NCBI GenBank assembly: GCA_046724035.1
Contig: JBKOVT010000068.1
Location: 1-9,500, forward strand
Length of the DNA: 9,500 nucleotides
Origin: DATARH01 sp046724035
GTDB lineage: Bacteria; Pseudomonadota; Alphaproteobacteria; ATCC43930; CGMCC-115725
Direction: 5' to 3'
The notes under the pieces are model-generated. The model saw nothing but the letters and a program-made list of their open reading frames with translations, made no database searches and was not told the DNA's origin. Position 1 is the first letter of the stretch, and every line of letters begins with the position of its first letter. The position numbers and the translations under genes are program-made. This document shows positions 5,499-9,500 of this stretch, one piece after another.

Positions 5499-7335
5499 GA
5501 GATAGCGACGATCACTGGAAAGGCCGTTCACCTCGAACCGTTCGCCGTCGGAATCCATCTAGTGCTGCTACTAAAGCAGCCAAATCATCTGGAACTTCTT
5601 CTCGCCGAATTGCATCTATGATTCGGTTGTCCGTTAGGGAGACGCCGTAGAGCGTTTGAACGCGTCCACGCAACTGAGCGAGAACCTCCTTGCCCGGAAC
5701 GATCTCCAATCTCAGAGAAAGGTCGTCCCACGCGCGGCCGAATCTCCGCATCGTCTCCCTGTTTACGTCCGCCAAGTCCTGACGACCACCGCGCAAGTGC
5801 TCCCATCGGCGGGCCATCAACTGAGCCTGAATATCGTCCTTCAGTGGATCCGTTATTTCGCGCAACAAATCCGTAAGATCCATCAGTCGTGGCGACGCGC
5901 TGTTTGTCCGAGCGGACCTCTCAGCCACGGCTTGGCTAAGTGCGCGGTTAAGCGCGCCCGGAACCAGCAGGTAATTTTCCATTTCTTTGCGGTGGTGCAC
6001 GTGCGCAAATTGTAGGCTCCGCTCCAGCGCAGCTTTCACCGTATCGATATGCTCATCACAGAAATAGTCGCGGTCGTACACTGCTGCGATAATAAGCGGG
6101 GAACCAAGTGCTTCTGCTATACCCGCGGCTAGAGTGGTGATCCGCTCCCAAGACCCGAAGCCACCTGATTCTAATGGAGTAAGCCCCAGACCAGCGCTTA
6201 ATTCGCGGTGCCCCAATTTACGGGCAAAGCGGCGTAGAAGCCGGAAATCGCGATCTCCTTCGACGAAAACCACTCTCCTACTTCTAGCCAGAGCGGTCAA
6301 AGTGATGTTCTGCGCTGAGCCAACGATATTCAGCGCTCTCTGAACACCCGATACATCTCTCAGCCTTTCGCCGGCGCGTTTCCGCTTATCGACCAAGATA
6401 ATTTCAGTCGGATCGGCCTCTGCCATAATTTCACTCGAGTGAGTCGCTAAGAGAATGGCGCTCCCACTGTCTCGTATGATACCTAGCAGTTGCCGCTGCA
6501 CGTCGGGATGGAGATAAATCTCAGGCTCATCGATAACCACAATCGAGCTATTTCTGGAACGTAAGAGATGCGTCAGCAGCTGACACCAAATCTGAAAACC
6601 GAATCCTACCCAGTACAGCTCCCTTGTGAGCCGTTCCTCCAAACAAAACATCGATAATTCGTTGCTCGCAGGGTCCAGTTCCGGCGGCCCTATCTCCATA
6701 CCGGGCCAAGTTGCTGCAACAAGTTGCGAAAACTCTTCGAACCGTTCCCTTCGGTAGTACCAATAGCTTCGAAAATGTCGGGAGGCGCGGTGCGTCGAGA
6801 GACCCGCTGCGACTGTTTCTCTTTCCCGACGGGTCTCACGATGCTCAACGGGTCCGAGTACAGGAACGACTGTGAGGTTAATCGGGAAATTCCTCTTGAA
6901 GGCTGCGGCTGTCATGACGTCCGCGCCCTGTGCCTCCGGGATTAACACGCAGCCACCGTCATCCGGAAAAATGAGATTCAGTCGATTGCCGTTGTTTATG
7001 CGAAAACTCACGCTTGATTCTGATGAGTTATAATTGGTGTGGACATTCTCAAGCGAAATCGGAAGACTCGCTTCCGGGACCCGGTATCCAATTCGATAAC
7101 CTTGCCCGACGTAAACCCGGGTAGGAGCGCGCGTGCGTGCGAATCTTATCGCGCTATCAAGCGACCTAAACGCACCGATAATGGTCGATTTGCCCGAGTT
7201 ATTTGGGCCCACCAAAATGTTTACGTCATCCAGTGACAGCGCAAATTGCTCTAGAGCTTTGAAATTGTCGAAGGTTACTGAGGTGATCCTCACCTCGCCT
7301 TGGCTACGCATATTTACAACCAGTAAGAGATGGCG
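5499..7335. other. Low-GC inserted segment carrying a single OLD-family gene
   Basis: Base composition changes abruptly at both gene borders. By hand count, sampled 60-base lines inside are about 47-53% GC (7021-7080 and 6001-6060), whereas a flanking line (7981-8040) is about 73%. The segment contains only the OLD-family gene and interrupts what would otherwise be an M20/unknown/GNAT gene cluster on one strand. GAGATAGCG (5499-5507) and GAGATGGCG (7327-7335) flank it and match at 8 of 9 positions, a possible but weak remnant of a target duplication or recombination seam. No transposase, integrase or tRNA is present. Confidence 0.55.
5512..7311 (-). CDS. OLD-family ATP-dependent endonuclease (AAA/ABC ATPase plus TOPRIM), candidate phage-defence protein
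   Basis: This 599-residue protein would use ATP hydrolysis to control a metal-dependent DNA nuclease. The ATPase half starts with ITSVTFDNFKALEQFALSLDDVNILVGPNNSGKST, with Walker A at 35-43, and continues to Walker B SIVVIDEPEIYLHP (256-269; D261, E262) and the switch histidine H291 in LLATHSSEI. A VGFGFQ stretch (235-240) sits where the ABC signature is expected. The TOPRIM half follows: E351 in RRVVFVEGDRDF, then the DxD pair D413/D415 in AAVYDRDYF, and RKEMENYLLVPGAL (441-454). This order (ATPase, then TOPRIM) is that of OLD-family nucleases such as P2 Old and GajA. No UvrD-like GajB partner, reverse transcriptase or other companion lies beside it, so it would be a stand-alone (class 1-like) form. 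The start at 7311 is the first usable ATG after the upstream M20 stop codon, 25 bp away; its ribosome site is weak. Codon use is markedly less GC-rich than in the neighbours, indicating transfer. The reading frame is intact. Confidence 0.9.
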   Translation of the reverse strand: MRSQGEVRITSVTFDNFKALEQFALSLDDVNILVGPNNSGKSTIIGAFRSLDSAIRFARTRAPTRVYVGQGYRIGYRVPEASLPISLENVHTNYNSSESSVSFRINNGNRLNLIFPDDGGCVLIPEAQGADVMTAAAFKRNFPINLTVVPVLGPVEHRETRRERETVAAGLSTHRASRHFRSYWYYRRERFEEFSQLVAATWPGMEIGPPELDPASNELSMFCLEERLTRELYWVGFGFQIWCQLLTHLLRSRNSSIVVIDEPEIYLHPDVQRQLLGIIRDSGSAILLATHSSEIMAEADPTEIILVDKRKRAGERLRDVSGVQRALNIVGSAQNITLTALARSRRVVFVEGDRDFRLLRRFARKLGHRELSAGLGLTPLESGGFGSWERITTLAAGIAEALGSPLIIAAVYDRDYFCDEHIDTVKAALERSLQFAHVHHRKEMENYLLVPGALNRALSQAVAERSARTNSASPRLMDLTDLLREITDPLKDDIQAQLMARRWEHLRGGRQDLADVNRETMRRFGRAWDDLSLRLEIVPGKEVLAQLRGRVQTLYGVSLTDNRIIDAIRREEVPDDLAALVAALDGFRRRTVRGERPFQ

Positions 7336-7336
7336 C

Positions 7337-8674
7337 TTACGCCTCCGGTTTGTAGCGTTCGGTTTTGAAGAGGGTGCGCTCGAAGGCGAGGTAGGAGTCC
7401 TTGGTGAAGGCGGGCTGGAAATCGGCAAGGGTTTTCTTCGCGGACGCGGCGTCGCCGTAGAGCAGATCGATCGCGGTCATTGCCAGGAGCTTGGCCGGCG
7501 TTAAGTACGCGTGCTCGGGCTCGTTGATGCGGAAGTCCGCGCCGTGCGTCTTGCCGCGCGCGCTGGCGACATAGGGATGGATCACCGGCATCATATGGGC
7601 GATGTCGCCCATATCGGTGGAGCCGGTGCGGTGGCCGCCGATATCGAAGCTCCCCTTCCCGAACATCGCCTCGACATTGGCGCCGAAGAATTCGCCCATC
7701 GAGCGGTCGTTGCGTTGCGGCAGATAGCCGGGGATCGTGTTGATCTCGACCTCGGCGCCCATCGCCATCGCGCCGGCGCGCAGACAGCGATCCACCTTCA
7801 TGTTGGCGTCGAGGATCGCCTCGCGCGAGCCGCCGCGCACAAAGGTTTCCATATGCACCTCGGCCGGGACGACGCTGACCGCGTCGCCGCCCTTGGTGAT
7901 GATCGGGTGGATGCGGATCGTGTCCTTGTCCCAGAAGCTCTCGCGCTGCGCGTGGATCGCATTGAGCGCCAGCATCGCGGCGGAGAGCGCGTTGATGCCG
8001 AGTTGCGGCGCGCCGCCGGCATGGCTGGCGCGGCCGAAAAAGCGGATCTGCTTGACGAGCGCGCCGTTCGAGCTGTCGGCGATGTAGGAGCGCTTATCCA
8101 TCTGATCGTGCGAGCCGACATGGATCATCATCGCCATGTCGATGTCGTCGAAATGCCCCTTGGCGACGAGCTCGGGCTTGCCGAGCAGAAACTCGATGTC
8201 GCCCTTTTGCTTGCGGCGAAGGCGCTCCTCGACGTCGATGAACTCCTCGGCCGGCACGGCGAAGAAGACGAGCTCGCCCGCGAGGTGCTCGGTCGCGCCG
8301 GCGGCCGAGAGACCCATCGCGACGCCGAGCATGCCGGCGACCTGCGCGTTGTGGCCGCAGCTATGCGCGGCGCCGGTGTGCGGATCGGCGAGCGGGTGGT
8401 CGGAGTTTCTGAGGCTGTCGAGCTCGCCGAGGATCGCGAGGCGCGGGCCGGGCGACTTGCCCTTGAGGCGCCCCTTGACGCCGGTCAAGGCCAGACCGGT
8501 CTGCGGCTCGAGGCCGATCGCGCGCATCGCGTCGGCGACGAGGGCGGCGGTCTTCTCTTCGTTGAAGCCGGTCTCCGGGTGGTGAAGGATCGTCTCGCCC
8601 AATTCGATGATCCGGTTGCCGTGGCGGTCGATCGCCTCGCACACCGCCTGCTTCAGCTCTTCCTTTGTCGTCAT
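7337..8674 (-). CDS. M20-family amidohydrolase/metallopeptidase (AbgB-like)
   Basis: This 445-residue cytoplasmic zinc hydrolase would cleave an amide bond in an N-acyl amino acid or similar small molecule. The start at 8674 is supported by GAGAGG 6 bases upstream; longer in-frame starts would run through the palindromic element. The N-terminal ETILHHPETGFNEEKTA, the metal motif AAHSCGHNAQ (C106, H108), the general-base region FFAVPAEE (E143, E144), MMIHVG (H185) and the dimerisation-domain motif GRASHAGGAPQLGINAL (214-230) appear in the expected order. The GHNAQ variant and the long insert after AEEF are seen in the AbgB (p-aminobenzoyl-glutamate hydrolase B) branch rather than in IAA-amino-acid hydrolases. 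C-terminal GSTDMGDIAHMMPVIHPYV is the distal active-site loop. It heads a tightly spaced - strand cluster. The substrate remains unassigned. Confidence 0.93.
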   Translation of the reverse strand: MTTKEELKQAVCEAIDRHGNRIIELGETILHHPETGFNEEKTAALVADAMRAIGLEPQTGLALTGVKGRLKGKSPGPRLAILGELDSLRNSDHPLADPHTGAAHSCGHNAQVAGMLGVAMGLSAAGATEHLAGELVFFAVPAEEFIDVEERLRRKQKGDIEFLLGKPELVAKGHFDDIDMAMMIHVGSHDQMDKRSYIADSSNGALVKQIRFFGRASHAGGAPQLGINALSAAMLALNAIHAQRESFWDKDTIRIHPIITKGGDAVSVVPAEVHMETFVRGGSREAILDANMKVDRCLRAGAMAMGAEVEINTIPGYLPQRNDRSMGEFFGANVEAMFGKGSFDIGGHRTGSTDMGDIAHMMPVIHPYVASARGKTHGADFRINEPEHAYLTPAKLLAMTAIDLLYGDAASAKKTLADFQPAFTKDSYLAFERTLFKTERYKPEA

Positions 8675-8714
8675 CCCCGCCTCTCGCACTTCCGGCCGCC
8701 ACTTCAGCGCCCTT

Positions 8715-8800
8715 GCCCGGGCTGGTCCCGGGCATCCACGTCTTTGTTGCCGGAATTCGGGGATGCTGCAAGACGTGGGTGCCCGGCATGAAGCCGGGCA
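8715..8800. repeat. Cloverleaf-like intergenic palindromic element (REP/BIME-type)
   Basis: There are two hairpins. The first pairs GCCCGGG (8715-8721) with CCCGGGC (8727-8733) over loop CTGGT. The second pairs TGCCCGGC (8780-8787) with GCCGGGCA (8793-8800) over loop ATGAA. Next to them, long arms CATCCACGTCTT (8733-8744) and AAGACGTGGGTG (8770-8781) pair at 11 of 12 positions, the exception being a G-T type wobble. The whole can fold into a branched structure about 86 bases long. Very similar palindromes are, to my recollection, scattered in many copies between genes of Bradyrhizobium/Rhodopseudomonas-type genomes. It lies between the divergent M20 and small membrane-protein genes, so a terminator role is unlikely; an RNA-stability or nucleoid role is possible. 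Confidence 0.85.
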
Positions 8801-8820
8801 CGGGGTTTGGGAAAGCGGAG

Positions 8821-9015
8821 ATGGGTGGGTTTGAGCGGCAGCAGCTTTATGGGGCGGTGATTTTGTTGGTAACGGCGTTGTTTGTCGCATCGGGCTATGC
8901 GCCGGCCTCGCGCTGGCGGCGGCCGCTGCGTGGCGCGGCGATCGGGCTTTTCATCCTCGCGGTCGCCGCCGCGACCGCGGAAATCATCCTCTGGCTCGCC
9001 GAGCCCGGCCGCTGA
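8821..9015 (+). CDS. Small two-helix membrane protein of unknown function
   Basis: This is a 64-residue protein. Residues about 10-26 (YGAVILLVTALFVASGY) and 40-59 (AIGLFILAVAAATAEIILWL) are hydrophobic and separated by a basic stretch, ASRWRRPLRG. This predicts two membrane helices with a positively charged, probably cytoplasmic, loop and both termini outside the cytoplasm. Codon use is GC3-rich like the host genes, which supports it being real. No good ribosome site precedes the ATG (a GCGGAG abuts it too closely), and the upstream DNA is the palindromic element, so the start is uncertain. I do not recognise a named family. Confidence 0.6.
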   Translation: MGGFERQQLYGAVILLVTALFVASGYAPASRWRRPLRGAAIGLFILAVAAATAEIILWLAEPGR

Positions 9016-9023
9016 TTACAAGA

Positions 9024-9050
9024 ACTCCCCTAGGGAGTCGCCCCTAGGGC
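9024..9050. promoter_or_regulatory. Tandem CCCTAGGG hairpins
   Basis: Two adjacent inverted repeats share the core CCCCTAGGG. The first is ACTCCC-CTA-GGGAGT (9024-9038), the second GCCC-CTA-GGGC (9040-9050), with core copies 14 bp apart. They begin 8 bases after the small membrane-protein stop codon. No T run follows, so intrinsic termination is doubtful; paired operator sites for the downstream gene are an alternative. Confidence 0.45.
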
Positions 9051-9110
9051 TACGCCAAATCGTTGAAAACGCGGCGGTTTCATAAAATTTCGGCCGCAGC
9101 GTAAATTACG

Positions 9111-9132
9111 TTTGATTCCCCTCGGTATCAAA
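9111..9132. promoter_or_regulatory. Inverted repeat TTTGAT-N10-ATCAAA
   Basis: TTTGAT (9111-9116) and ATCAAA (9127-9132) form perfect 6-bp arms around a 10-bp GC-rich spacer, 60-81 bp upstream of the next start codon. Spaced dyads of this kind are commonly bound by dimeric regulators. No regulator can be named from sequence. Confidence 0.35.
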
Positions 9133-9151
9133 GTGTAACCTCCCGGTAACG

Positions 9152-9167
9152 TTAACATTCAGTTAAC
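9152..9167 (+). promoter_or_regulatory. CtrA-type binding site (TTAA-N7-TTAAC)
   Basis: TTAACATTCAGTTAAC matches the full CtrA consensus TTAA-N7-TTAA(C) exactly: TTAA at 9152-9155, seven bases, TTAA at 9163-9166, C at 9167. CtrA is the cell-cycle master response regulator of alphaproteobacteria. The site ends 24 bp before the start codon at 9192, close enough to overlap the promoter or the transcription start. The match is direct; functional binding is inferred. Confidence 0.6.
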
Positions 9168-9191
9168 AAACCCGGCGAGGGGAGCAAGGCG

Positions 9192-9500
9192 ATGAACCTG
9201 ATCTACCCGAATATCGTCCCCCAAAACAATCTCCGCCTGCCCGATGCGCTGACGGTCCGGCACGGCCCGGCGCGCCTGTTGGGCAACTTCATTCTGGAAG
9301 CCGACAAGGCGGCCCGGGCGGCGGGTCTGCGGCTCCGGCTGCGGCACGATTTCGACGAACTGCACCGCATCAACCAGCAGGAAGTCAAAAGCGGCAACTG
9401 GTACCCGCTGATCGACATGTTCAATCCGGAACGCGCCGAGATCGCGCCGGAAAACGCGTTCTGGCTGTCCGGCGAAAACGAGCTGGGCGAGATCGTCACG
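9192..9500 (+). CDS. Unrecognised conserved-looking protein, N-terminal 103 residues
   Basis: The frame opens with ATG at 9192, 7 bases after a GAGGGGAG ribosome site, and is still open at the right edge. It begins MNLIYPNIVPQNNLRLPDAL, then a basic amphipathic segment (ILEADKAARAAGLRLRLRHDFDELHRIN), then NWYPLIDMFNPERAEIAPENAFWLSGENELGEIV. The last part (strand, turn, 'GENE.GEIV') resembles the beta2-beta3 entry of some acetyltransferase folds, but the acetyl-CoA motif would lie outside the window, so this is only a guess. No signal peptide or membrane helix is visible. Codon use is GC-rich, host-like. The upstream region is rich in regulatory-looking repeats, including a CtrA-type box. Confidence 0.82.
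   Translation, partial: MNLIYPNIVPQNNLRLPDALTVRHGPARLLGNFILEADKAARAAGLRLRLRHDFDELHRINQQEVKSGNWYPLIDMFNPERAEIAPENAFWLSGENELGEIVT

Noticed and set aside
7312..7336. Possible retron non-coding RNA or companion gene next to the OLD-family gene
   Set aside because: Only 25 bases separate the M20 stop codon from the OLD start codon, and no reverse transcriptase or helicase gene is nearby.
7511..8791. Long open frame (426 codons) on the + strand opposite the M20 gene
   Set aside because: It is low-complexity Arg/Ala/His/Asp-rich, with no motifs, and mirrors the M20 codons.
8675..8890. N-terminal extension of the M20 protein
   Set aside because: It would translate the palindromic element; a good ribosome site precedes the start at 8674.
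1..9500. CRISPR arrays, rRNA or tRNA genes
   Set aside because: No regularly spaced repeats and no tRNA-like or rRNA-like sequence were seen on either strand by eye.

Overview
The window looks like chromosome from a GC-rich alphaproteobacterium, most likely of the Hyphomicrobiales (Bradyrhizobium/Rhodopseudomonas-like). The grounds are heavy GC3 codon use, a long intergenic palindrome of the CCCGGGC...CATCCACGTCTT type, a perfect CtrA-type box (TTAA-N7-TTAAC), and the gene families present. Species-level assignment is inference. I see no rRNA, tRNA, CRISPR array, transposase or integrase. No stretch of more than 300 bases lacks a gene.

Left part (1-3253). A left-truncated phytanoyl-CoA-dioxygenase-like gene (- strand) has a candidate promoter overlapped by one of two AATCCGGATT palindromes. 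A stand-alone response-regulator receiver (-) follows. After a regulatory-looking intergenic region with two palindromes come two + strand genes, probably an operon: a GhrA-like 2-hydroxyacid dehydrogenase and a Tat-exported ABC-type solute-binding protein. No permease or ATPase gene accompanies the binding protein in this window.

Middle part (3254-4250). A 39-residue Flp/Fap-type pilin gene (-) has a stop codon that falls at the junction of a small tandem duplication. Two small + strand envelope or stress genes follow: a secreted protein with two PsiF-type cysteine repeats, and a GlsB/YeaQ/YmgE-family membrane protein.

Right-centre part (4263-8674). Four - strand genes are closely packed. 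In transcription order they are an M20-family amidohydrolase, a 599-residue OLD-family ATPase/TOPRIM nuclease, a membrane-anchored protein of unknown function, and a RimJ/RimL-type GNAT acetyltransferase. The last two overlap by ATGA. The OLD gene is much more AT-rich than its neighbours and fits with gaps of 25 and 29 bp on its two sides. It is therefore best read as a horizontally acquired single-gene defence candidate set inside a resident operon. It is the most notable item in the window.

Right end (8675-9500). A roughly 86-bp cloverleaf-like palindromic element separates the M20 gene from a divergent small two-helix membrane protein. Then comes a regulatory intergenic region with tandem CCCTAGGG hairpins, a TTTGAT/ATCAAA inverted repeat and the CtrA-type box. 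It leads into an unrecognised gene that runs off the right edge.

I did not find a multi-gene novel system. The items best worth following are the inserted OLD nuclease, the candidate operators, the CtrA-type box and the pilin 3' end.
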